Below are positions 1 through 7,021 of a DNA stretch of 64,000 nucleotides, piece after piece. The notes under the pieces are model-generated. The model searched no databases. It was not told the origin of the DNA and saw nothing but the letters and a program-made list of their open reading frames with translations. This DNA is from Sphaerisporangium album. GTDB lineage: Bacteria > Actinomycetota > Actinomycetes > Streptosporangiales > Streptosporangiaceae. Each line of letters opens with the position of its first letter. Positions within the stretch are counted from its first letter, which is position 1. The stretch covers positions 62,001 through 126,000 of the forward strand of contig NZ_QOIL01000014.1 in the NCBI RefSeq assembly GCF_003323745.1, in the 5' to 3' direction. The position numbers and the translations under genes are program-made.

Positions 1-1699
1 ACTGGCGCCGCTTGTACTCGGCGAGGTCCACCAGCCGGATCACCCGGGCGACCAGCTCAGGGTCGTGCCCGGCCGCGACCAGCTCCTTCTTGCCCATGTC
101 GTGCTCGACGTAGTCGGCCAGCAGCCGGTCGAGGACGTCGTACGGCGGGAGCGAGTCGGTGTCGCGCTGGCCCGGGCGCAGCTCGGCGCTCGGCTCCTTG
201 GTGATGGAGCTCTCGGGGATGGGCGGGACGGCGAAGGGGTGCAGCAGGTCGCCCTCGCGGCCGGTCTGGGCGTTGCGCCACCGCGACAGCTCCCACACCA
301 TCGTCTTCAGCACGTCCTTGATCGGCGCGAACCCGCCCGCCGAGTCGCCGTACAGCGTGGAGTAGCCGGTGGCCAGCTCGCTCTTGTTGCCCGTGGTCAG
401 CACCAGGTGGCCGTGCTCGTTGGACAGGCTCATCAGCAGCATGCCGCGCACCCGCGCCTGAAGGTTCTCGGCGGCCAGGCCGTGCAGGTCGATCTCCTTC
501 TCGAAGGCGTCCACGATGCCCTCGATGGGCACCAGCCGCGCGTGCGAGCCCTGCCGCTCGACCAGGTCACGGGCGTCGCCCACCGAGTGGTCGGAGGAGT
601 GGCGGGACGGCATGAGCACGACGTGCACGCGGTCGGGGCCCACGGCGTCGGCCGCGATGGTCGCGGTCAGCGCCGAGTCGATGCCGCCGGACAGGCCGAG
701 GATCACCGATCGGAAGCCGTTCTTGGCGAAGTAGTCGCGCACGCCGAGCACGAGCGCCGAGTACACCTCTTCCAGGTCGTCCAGGCGCGGGGCCACGACG
801 GGCGGCTCGGGGGTGTAGACGGGAAGGGGATCGGCGGAGATCTCCAGCCGCTCGACGGTGATCGTCGTGCCGTCCCTGGCGTCCACCGGGAAGGACCCGG
901 GACGCGCGGCGGGGTCGGCGGCGGGCAGCTCCAGGTCGGTGACCAGCAGTTCCTCGCGGAACTGGCCCGCGCGGGCGATGAGCTCGCCGCCGGCGCCGAC
1001 CACGATCGAGTCGCCGTCGAAGATCAGCTCGTCCTGGCCGCCGACCTGGTTCGCGTAGGCGAGCGCGCACCCGGCCTCGCGGGCGCGGTCGGCGCACAGC
1101 TCCAGCCGGACGTCGTCCTTCTCGCGCTCGTACGGCGAGGCGTTCGGCACGACCAGCAGGCCCGCGCCCGCCTGGGCGACGGCCGACACCGGGCCGCCGT
1201 CCTGCCACAGGTCCTCGCAGACGGCGATCGCCACGTCCACGCCGTGCAGGCGGAAGATCGGCAACCGGTCGCCGCGCACGAAGTAGCGGTACTCGTCGAA
1301 GACGCCGTAGTTCGGCAGGTGGTGCTTGGCCGTGCGGGTGACGACGCGGCCGCGGTGCAGCAGCGCGGCCGCGTCCAGCGGCGCGCCCTTCGGCTGCCCG
1401 GCGCGGGGCGCCATGCCCGAGCGGTCGACGTACCCGACGACGACGGGCACCTCGCCGAGCCCCTCCTCGGCCAGCCGTGCGGCCACGGCGTCCAGCGTCG
1501 CGATCGAGGCGTCCACGAACGACGTGCGGAGCACCAGGTCTTCGACGGGATATCCGGTCAGGAACATCTCGGTGAAGACCACCAGGTGCGCGCCGCGGTC
1601 GGCGGCCCGACGCGTCCACCCGATCAGCGCGTCGGCGTTGGCGGAAAGGTCGCCCACCACCGGGTTGGTCTGGGCGAGGGCGATACGCAGTTGAGGCAC
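1..1699 (-). CDS. nadE: Glutamine-dependent NAD+ synthetase, 3' end cut by window edge
   Basis: Makes NAD+ from deamido-NAD+ with ammonia channelled from glutamine; cytosolic, last step of NAD biosynthesis. Read on the minus strand from a GTG at 1699 (VPQLRIALAQTNPVVGDLS...). The N-terminal nitrilase/CN-hydrolase domain shows the Glu (VFTEMFLTGYP), Lys (AKHHLPNYGVFDE) and Cys (AVCEDLW) triad within about residues 1-270. The C-terminal synthetase domain has the PP-loop motif LSGGIDSALT. About 566 codons are in the window and the last part of the synthetase domain is missing off the left edge. The gene is part of the conserved nadE/glnA2/glnE neighbourhood of actinomycetes. Identity is very secure; the start could differ slightly because no strong Shine-Dalgarno was seen. 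Confidence 0.95.
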   Translation of the reverse strand, partial: MPQLRIALAQTNPVVGDLSANADALIGWTRRAADRGAHLVVFTEMFLTGYPVEDLVLRTSFVDASIATLDAVAARLAEEGLGEVPVVVGYVDRSGMAPRAGQPKGAPLDAAALLHRGRVVTRTAKHHLPNYGVFDEYRYFVRGDRLPIFRLHGVDVAIAVCEDLWQDGGPVSAVAQAGAGLLVVPNASPYEREKDDVRLELCADRAREAGCALAYANQVGGQDELIFDGDSIVVGAGGELIARAGQFREELLVTDLELPAADPAARPGSFPVDARDGTTITVERLEISADPLPVYTPEPPVVAPRLDDLEEVYSALVLGVRDYFAKNGFRSVILGLSGGIDSALTATIAADAVGPDRVHVVLMPSRHSSDHSVGDARDLVERQGSHARLVPIEGIVDAFEKEIDLHGLAAENLQARVRGMLLMSLSNEHGHLVLTTGNKSELATGYSTLYGDSAGGFAPIKDVLKTMVWELSRWRNAQTGREGDLLHPFAVPPIPESSITKEPSAELRPGQRDTDSLPPYDVLDRLLADYVEHDMGKKELVAAGHDPELVARVIRLVDLAEYKRRQ

Positions 1700-1754
1700 G
1701 ATCTCCACCTTACGTGTGCCGCCCGCCCGCCCCTCGCGGAGGTTCAGCTCTGAG

Positions 1755-1885
1755 GGCGCACGCCGCCCATGGGAAGTGCCGGTACAGCGTGCCGATGCCC
1801 ACACCCGCCCGGCTCGCGATCTCCCCAGCCGAGCGCAGGCCCCCTGCTCGGCGAACGCCGCCCGCGCCTCGGTGAGCAGCGGCTA
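1755..1885 (-). pseudogene. Remnant of a TetR-family regulator HTH
   Basis: Read on the minus strand, two adjacent frames give pieces of a TetR N-terminus: PLLTEARAAFAEQG (about 1885-1840) and then, in a shifted frame, GEIASRAGVGIGTLYRHFP (about 1825-1768). Together they match the typical helix 1 and helix-turn-helix of TetR regulators, but a frameshift or small deletion lies between them, and no ligand-binding domain follows before nadE starts. No start codon or full ORF remains. It looks like a decayed gene between nadE and the AbiE pair, consistent with past insertion or deletion here. Confidence 0.7.
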
Positions 1886-1895
1886 GAGCCGGATC

Positions 1896-1944
1896 TGTAT
1901 CGAATCCACCCCCTAGGAGGGCTGGTCGGGTAGCATTCGATACA
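1896..1944. promoter_or_regulatory. 10-bp inverted repeat, likely AbiEi operator/promoter
   Basis: TGTATCGAAT (1896-1905) is repeated as its exact reverse complement ATTCGATACA (1935-1944), 29 bp apart. The right arm ends on the A of the ATG of the AbiEi gene. The only AGGAGG (1915-1920) is 23 nt before the ATG, too far for a usual Shine-Dalgarno, while TAGCAT (1931-1936) sits 7 bp upstream of that A like a -10 box, so a leaderless mRNA is plausible. AbiEi proteins are known to autorepress by binding inverted repeats upstream of their operon; that this is such a site is inference. Confidence 0.6.
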
Positions 1945-2558
1945 TGACTCCCGGAGTGGGCTCTCGGCTCGAAGCGCGCCTGGCCGTGCTTCCCGCGACG
2001 TTCACGACAGCACAGGCTAGAAGGGCGGCCGTCTCACCGCGAGACCTGGCAATCCTCACATCGGCCGGAGAGGTCGACGAGATCTCCCGGGGTGTCTATC
2101 GTCGCGCGGACGCCCCGGTGACCGCGTATCTGGACGTGCTCGCCGTCAGTCTGCGGGCGCCCCGTGCCGTCGTCTGCGGTGAGTCCGCACTCGCGATCCA
2201 AGAGTTGATCGATGATATTCCCGTGAGCGTCCACATCGCGATTCCGCGGGGCACACACCGCCCATCCATCTCCTACCCGCCGACCACGGTCACCCAGGTC
2301 GCGACCGCGAACTTCTCCCTGGGCATCGAGCGGTTCGAAGCCGCGCCGGGGGAATGGGTGCCCATATACAACGCGGCACGCAGCGTCGTCGACGCGATGC
2401 GCCGGCGTCGGCGCATCGGCGAGACACTCGCGCTGGCCGCACTCGGACGCTACCTCCGCCGCGAAGGCCCCGCCGGCGTCCACGAGCTTCAGAGCACGGC
2501 GCGCGAACTGGGCGCGCTGTCCGCCGTCCGGCCCGCCGTCGAGGCGATGCTCGCCTGA
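1944..2558 (+). CDS. AbiEi-type antitoxin/transcriptional regulator
   Basis: A 204-residue protein with the layout of AbiEi antitoxins of type IV toxin-antitoxin systems: an N-terminal winged-helix region (about residues 10-55, FTTAQARRAAVSPRDLAIL...EISRGVYRRAD) that binds the promoter, then the AbiEi domain (GESALAIQELIDDIP...). In characterised systems AbiEi represses the operon and counteracts the AbiEii nucleotidyltransferase without stable complex formation. The ATG at 1944 abuts an inverted repeat. Its stop overlaps the next gene's start (TGATG), so the two are translationally coupled. By eye its base composition is less GC-rich than nadE or glnA2, consistent with an acquired module. 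Confidence 0.85.
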   Translation: MTPGVGSRLEARLAVLPATFTTAQARRAAVSPRDLAILTSAGEVDEISRGVYRRADAPVTAYLDVLAVSLRAPRAVVCGESALAIQELIDDIPVSVHIAIPRGTHRPSISYPPTTVTQVATANFSLGIERFEAAPGEWVPIYNAARSVVDAMRRRRRIGETLALAALGRYLRREGPAGVHELQSTARELGALSAVRPAVEAMLA

Positions 2559-3454
2559 TGCCGAACCCGACACGCGACACGCCCGCCGGTCTCATCTACA
2601 ACGACCTGCGGAACCTGGCTCGCCGCACCGGCCGGTCCACCGACGAGATCATGGTCGAATACGTGCTCGAGCGCTTCCTCTATCGCATGGGCCTGTCCCC
2701 ATCGGGCGAGCACTTCGTCCTCAAGGGCGGCCTTCAGCTCGCTCGTTTCGGTGCGCGCCGGCTCACCCGTGACATCCACATGCTGGGACGTGGATTCCCC
2801 GGCGAAGAAGCGGAAATCGTCCGGAGGGTGGCGAGCATCGCCGACACCTATGTCGATGACGGCGTCGAGTTCGACCCCGCGACTCTCAAGGCGGTCCCCA
2901 TCCGGGTGGACGAACCGTACAACGGGCTGCGCCTGACCATGGCCGCATCGATCGCCCGCGCGCGTCTGAAGCTCCAACTCGACATCAGCTTCGGGGACCC
3001 CGTGACTCCCGGGCCGCAGGTCATCGACTATCCGCAGCAGCTTTCCGCGGACACCTTCCAGATCTTCGGCTATCCCCTGGCCACGGTCATCGCGGAGAAG
3101 CTGTCCACCGCCGTCGCTCTCGGCGATCTCAACACCAGAGAGCGCGACTACGCCGACCTTTACCGCCTCACGACGCTCCACGTGCTCGACGGTGGTGAGC
3201 TCACCGCGGCGTTGGCCGCGACCGCCGGACACCGCGGCATCACCCTGCGCCCGCTCACCGCCTCGATCACCGATCTCGGGGAACGCCGCCAGACCTCCTA
3301 CGCGGCCTGGCGGCGACGGCAGGGAACGGCGGGGACCGGTTACCCCGACCGGTTCTCCGACGTTGTGGAACTGGTCATCGCCTTCGCCGACCCTGTCCTC
3401 GTCGGCGAGGTCGCCGGGCTGAGTTGGTACCCCGAGCCAAGGACGTGGTCATGA
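2558..3454 (+). CDS. AbiEii-type nucleotidyltransferase toxin with altered catalytic motif
   Basis: A 298-residue protein starting at the ATG that shares its A with the TGA of the upstream antitoxin gene. It has the AbiEii/AbiGii nucleotidyltransferase pattern: FVLKGGLQLARFGARRLTRD (about residues 49-68), then a lysine helix AEKLSTAVALGDLNTRERDY with the conserved NTR...D box. AbiEii toxins transfer nucleotides to RNA (for example tRNA acceptor ends in MenT relatives). The usual acidic pair reads DID after the GG motif; here it is DIH (GAC ATC CAC), so one metal-binding aspartate is replaced by histidine. The protein may be inactive or altered. The frame is otherwise intact. Confidence 0.85.
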   Translation: MPNPTRDTPAGLIYNDLRNLARRTGRSTDEIMVEYVLERFLYRMGLSPSGEHFVLKGGLQLARFGARRLTRDIHMLGRGFPGEEAEIVRRVASIADTYVDDGVEFDPATLKAVPIRVDEPYNGLRLTMAASIARARLKLQLDISFGDPVTPGPQVIDYPQQLSADTFQIFGYPLATVIAEKLSTAVALGDLNTRERDYADLYRLTTLHVLDGGELTAALAATAGHRGITLRPLTASITDLGERRQTSYAAWRRRQGTAGTGYPDRFSDVVELVIAFADPVLVGEVAGLSWYPEPRTWS

Positions 3455-3514
3455 GCATCCGTGCGGGCGTGCCGAACCGACAGGATCGCCGGGGGCGCCC
3501 GTTCCCGGGCGTGC

Positions 3515-4975
3515 TCATGGTGCCGTGCCCGGGCTGATCAGGCCGGACTCGTAGGCGAGGACGACCAGTTGGGCGCGGTCGAGCAGGGCCAGGCGGGTCA
3601 GGAGGGTGGTGATCGCCGTGGCGATGGAGTCCTCGGGGGTGGACAGGGTCGCGGCGATCTCCTGGTTGGTCTGGCCGCGGGCCACGAGTTTGATGAGGTC
3701 CAGGTCGGCGTCGGTCAGGCCCTTCAGGGCGGGGGGGACGTCGGGGTCGCCGTGCCCGGCGAAGGCGGCGATGAGCCGGGTCGTCATGGCGGGGTCGATC
3801 AGCGCGTCGCCGTCCGCCGCGGCGCGGATCGCGGCCAGGAGCTGCTCGGGCGGGGAGGTCTTCAGGACGAAGCCGCTGACCCCCGCGCGCAGGGCCGCGT
3901 ACAGGTTGTCGTCGGTCCCGAAGGTGGTCATCATGACGACCTTCGGCGGGGCGGCGTCGGCCAGGATCCGGCGCGCGGCGGCGAGGCCGTCCAGGCGCGG
4001 CATCGAGATGTCCATCAGCACCAGGTCGGGGCGGGTTCGGCGGATCAGCGCGATGGCCTGCTCGCCGTCCTGCGCCTCGCCGACCAGCTCCAGGCCCGGC
4101 TCGTTCTCCATGATCACCCGAAGGCCCGCGCGGACGAGTGCCTGGTCGTCGGCGACGACCACCCGCAGGGCCGACTCCTCCCGCGCGGTCATCCCGGCGG
4201 GCGCGGCGTCCGGGGCGGGGCTGTCCAGGTGCGACGACTGGGCGAGGATGTCGCGTTCCAGCCGCTGGAGGGTCGGGCCGAGGTCGAGACCCAGTTCCTC
4301 GCGCAGCAGCGTGCGCGCCCGGCGCAGCGCCCCGAGGGCGTCGCCCTGCCGTCCCGTCCGGTACAGGGCCAGGGCGAGCAGCCGCCACGCCTCCTCACGC
4401 AGGGGGTGGGCCGAGGCGTGGGACTCCAGGTCCGGGATGGTCGCCGTCGCCCTGCCGAGCCGCAGCGCCGCCTCGGCGCGCTGCTCCACCGCCATCAGCC
4501 GCAGCTCGTCGAGCCGCATCGCCTCGGCGGCGGCCCACGGGAGGTCGGCGAACTCGGCCAGCGCCGGCCCGCGCCACAGCCCGAGCGCCCGTTCCATGCG
4601 GTCCCACACCGCGGCGGCGTCCCCGGTCTCGCCGGCGCGGACGAGGCTTTCGAACAGCCAGGTGTCGACGGCGTCGGAGCCGGTGCGCAGCGCGTACCCG
4701 GGCGGGGCGGAGACCAGGATCTCCGCCTCCTCGCGCGGGGCGCGGCCGGGCTCCAGCGCGCGGCGCAGCCGGGAGACGTAGCCCTGGATCGTCGAGAGCG
4801 CCTGGGCGGGGGGATCGCCCGGCCACAGCTCGTCGATGAGCACGGTCATCGGGACGGCCCTGCCGCGGGCCACGAGCAGCCGCGCGAGGACGGCCTGCTG
4901 GCGCAGCCCGCCGAGGTCCAGCGCGGAATCGTGATCAAGTACCTGAAAGGGACCCAAAGCATGGAATTTCAACAT
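3515..4975 (-). CDS. SARP (BTAD) regulator fused to a NarL-type response regulator
   Basis: A 486-residue three-part regulator. Residues about 1-95 are an OmpR-like DNA-binding domain (FHALGPFQVL...LIDELWPGDPP) and about 96-250 a bacterial transcriptional activation domain (BTAD), as in SARP/AfsR activators. A linker follows, then a receiver domain (about 270-390; VVVADDQALVRAG, phospho-acceptor in LVLMDISMPRLDG, lysine in VLKTSPPEQ) and a degenerate LuxR/NarL HTH (about 415-475; GLTDADLDLIKLVARGQTNQEIAATL). SARPs activate specialised-metabolite genes; receivers respond to kinase phosphorylation. The NarX-type kinase at 7022-8989 on the same strand is the nearest candidate partner. The fusion has two DNA-binding modules, which is unusual. 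Confidence 0.85.
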   Translation of the reverse strand: MLKFHALGPFQVLDHDSALDLGGLRQQAVLARLLVARGRAVPMTVLIDELWPGDPPAQALSTIQGYVSRLRRALEPGRAPREEAEILVSAPPGYALRTGSDAVDTWLFESLVRAGETGDAAAVWDRMERALGLWRGPALAEFADLPWAAAEAMRLDELRLMAVEQRAEAALRLGRATATIPDLESHASAHPLREEAWRLLALALYRTGRQGDALGALRRARTLLREELGLDLGPTLQRLERDILAQSSHLDSPAPDAAPAGMTAREESALRVVVADDQALVRAGLRVIMENEPGLELVGEAQDGEQAIALIRRTRPDLVLMDISMPRLDGLAAARRILADAAPPKVVMMTTFGTDDNLYAALRAGVSGFVLKTSPPEQLLAAIRAAADGDALIDPAMTTRLIAAFAGHGDPDVPPALKGLTDADLDLIKLVARGQTNQEIAATLSTPEDSIATAITTLLTRLALLDRAQLVVLAYESGLISPGTAP

Positions 4976-5331
4976 CGCAGCGCACAGCGTAGGGCCAAAC
5001 CGGTCCGCGCGTACGCGGACACGACAGGCTGAGGCCCAGCCGTAAGCTTCGGCGCGGAATTCGCATTCCGGGCCTGAATTTCAATACGAAATCCGTACAC
5101 GGCCGACATGAAAGCCGGACGAAACAGGGCCGCGCCGTCGTCGTCGGCGCGTGAACCGTCGCATTCCGTTGGCTCGGCCACCACGGTCCGCCATGACCCA
5201 AGGAGTACGCGCGGCACAACGGGCATGTCGATCTGCTGCGGGAGCGCGCCGACGGCGCCACCGGGCAATGAGTGAGCCCTCAGCGAAGACTGAGCCGCGC
5301 ACTCGGCGGGCGCCCGGTGGCGCGGGCGGGC
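4976..5331. other. Intergenic, no gene recognised
   Basis: About 356 bp upstream of the SARP-receiver fusion and downstream of the ThuA-ricin gene. It presumably carries the fusion gene's promoter, but no clear -35/-10 pair, operator or strong terminator hairpin stood out. Short ORFs here have no recognisable composition or domain. Confidence 0.5.
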
Positions 5332-6618
5332 TCAGCTCCGGGCGGTGAGGCTGAACGACTGGGCGGCCGTCCCGTTGCACGTGTACTGGACGAGCTGGAC
5401 GCTGTCGGCCGTGGACGCGCCCGGGACGTCGAGGCACTTGCCGCTGTTGCGGTTGACGAAGTGGTATTGGCCGCCGCCCTCGGACACCGGCTGCCACTGC
5501 TGGTTGTTGCCTCCGCCGTACGTCCAGGTCTGGATGGGCGCGTTGTCGGCGGTGGACACGTTGGTCACGTCGAGAACCTGGGCGCTGTTGCCGCGGTTGT
5601 TGACGCGCACGAAGCCCCCGCTCGTCGGGACGAACTGGTACTGCTGGGCGTTGCTCACGTTGCAGGTGTACTGCTGGATCGCGGTCCCGTTCACCGTGCC
5701 GGCCGCGCGGGCGTCCACGCACTTGCCGCTGCCCTTGTTGACGACCGAGTACCAGGTCGTGGGCGAGATCGGGCCGTCGGTCGGCGGCGGGGTGGTGCCG
5801 CCCTCACCGGCCAGCCAGAGCAGGCCGTTGATCAGCCACTGGTTCTGCTGGGCGCTGGCGAAGGTGGACGAGATCCGCGTGTTGGTGGAGTAGTTCATGT
5901 CGTTGTGCCCGAAGTTGGCGTACAGCATCTTGTACCGCTTGTTCGTCCACATGAGCGGGTAGAAGCCGCTGCGCCACTGCTGGTTCGGGTCGGTGCCGAC
6001 GGGGAAGCTGGAGGCGTCGATCGAGGCCAGGATGTCGATGTCGGGGTTCTGCCGCAGGTCGCGGCTCCAGGAGTACCACTCGCTCACCGCCGACTGGATC
6101 GTCGCCGGCAGGCCCGCCGTGGACGGGTGGGCGCGGTCCTCGATCTTCAGCGTCTCGGCGGTCGGGCCCCAGGTGTTGGTCTGGAACGCGCCCGAGCCGA
6201 GGAAGGTGTTGTAGTACCAGCTCCAGGAGTTGGGGTCGGTGGTGAACGCGCTGACGTGGAAGCCCATCCACGCGCCGCCGTTCTGCATGTAGGTCTGGAA
6301 CGCGGCGCGCTGGCTCGCGGGCGGGGCGTCGTCCAGGAACATGATGACCTTGTACTGGGACAGGCCGGCGGCGCTGAGGCGGCTCCAGTCGGTGGTCGCC
6401 TCCCAGGTGAAGCCGTACTGGGCGCCGGCCTTCGGGAACCAGTCCCTGGCCTCCTTGTCGAAGTCGATGTGGGCCGCGTCCCAGGTGCCGTTGTAGAAGG
6501 CGAGCACCTTGAAGGGGGCGGCGGCCTGCGTGGCCGTGGCGGCGGTGAGGCCGAGTGCGGCCACGATGGTGAGGCCGGCGAGCCCGGCGAGGGTGCGTTT
6601 CACGAAATTTCGGAACAC
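5332..6618 (-). CDS. Secreted ThuA-like protein with ricin-type beta-trefoil lectin domain
   Basis: A 428-residue extracellular protein. The GTG at 6618 is chosen because GAAGG lies 6 nt upstream and it opens a classic Sec signal peptide (VFRNFVKRTLAGLAGLTIVAALGLTAATATQAAA, cleavage after AQA/TQA). Residues about 37-245 form a ThuA/glutamine-amidotransferase-like fold (FKVLAFYNGTWDAAHIDF...; GFHVSAF; YANFGHND). A TPPPTDGP linker leads to a ricin B lectin/CBM13 trefoil (about 265-428) with repeated GKCVD/GKCLD and Q-x-W-like segments (NNQQWQP). Such proteins act on or bind plant or microbial polysaccharides; the exact substrate is unknown. A TTAAGAAAC palindrome lies upstream. Confidence 0.88.
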   Translation of the reverse strand: MFRNFVKRTLAGLAGLTIVAALGLTAATATQAAAPFKVLAFYNGTWDAAHIDFDKEARDWFPKAGAQYGFTWEATTDWSRLSAAGLSQYKVIMFLDDAPPASQRAAFQTYMQNGGAWMGFHVSAFTTDPNSWSWYYNTFLGSGAFQTNTWGPTAETLKIEDRAHPSTAGLPATIQSAVSEWYSWSRDLRQNPDIDILASIDASSFPVGTDPNQQWRSGFYPLMWTNKRYKMLYANFGHNDMNYSTNTRISSTFASAQQNQWLINGLLWLAGEGGTTPPPTDGPISPTTWYSVVNKGSGKCVDARAAGTVNGTAIQQYTCNVSNAQQYQFVPTSGGFVRVNNRGNSAQVLDVTNVSTADNAPIQTWTYGGGNNQQWQPVSEGGGQYHFVNRNSGKCLDVPGASTADSVQLVQYTCNGTAAQSFSLTARS

Positions 6619-7021
6619 AGGGATCCTTCGGGAAGATGGGGGGTGGCTGGTCCGGCTCGGCGCGCGAGAGGACCCGCGGCGCGCGAGGATGCGGCGCGTG
6701 AGAGGCCCGGCCGGAATGACGCCGTGCCCGCGACGAGCCGTCCGGGTCGTCGATTTCACGTGGCTTGGCTGTTCCGCGCGTCCAGATGGCGATTCGACCG
6801 CGCCGACGTCGATCCGCCGGCCACCTCCACTTCCCGCCGACAGCGTGGGCGGCGGCCGGTGCCGTGCCCGGCCGTCCCGTTCCCTCGATCGCGCGCCCGT
6901 GCGTTCGTGCCGTGGCCGCGGGCGACGCGTCCGGATCTGTTCCTTAAGAAACTTTACTAACAGTCGAGTCCGGAAGCCAGAGCGGGCGACACCGTCGTCC
7001 GACGCCCGCGGGCCACGGGGT
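6619..7021. other. Intergenic leader of the ThuA-ricin gene
   Basis: About 403 bp between the kinase and the ThuA-ricin gene, both on the minus strand. Apart from the palindrome at 6944-6961 and the Shine-Dalgarno at 6625-6629 nothing was recognised. The region is unusually rich in CpG-containing low-complexity sequence. Confidence 0.5.
6944..6961. promoter_or_regulatory. TTAAGAAACTTTACTAAC imperfect palindrome
   Basis: An AT-rich imperfect palindrome in an otherwise very GC-rich region; left half TTAAGAAA, right half (complement) TTAGTAAA. Similar TTAAGAAA/TTTCTTAA-type boxes are, from memory, common before secreted CAZyme genes in actinomycetes and are thought to bind sugar-responsive repressors. 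It lies about 330 bp upstream of the ThuA-ricin start, which implies a long leader if it is the promoter of that gene. Confidence 0.45.

Noticed and set aside
3455-3514. Recombination site next to the AbiE pair
   Set aside because: No att-like repeat or integrase was visible in the short gap.
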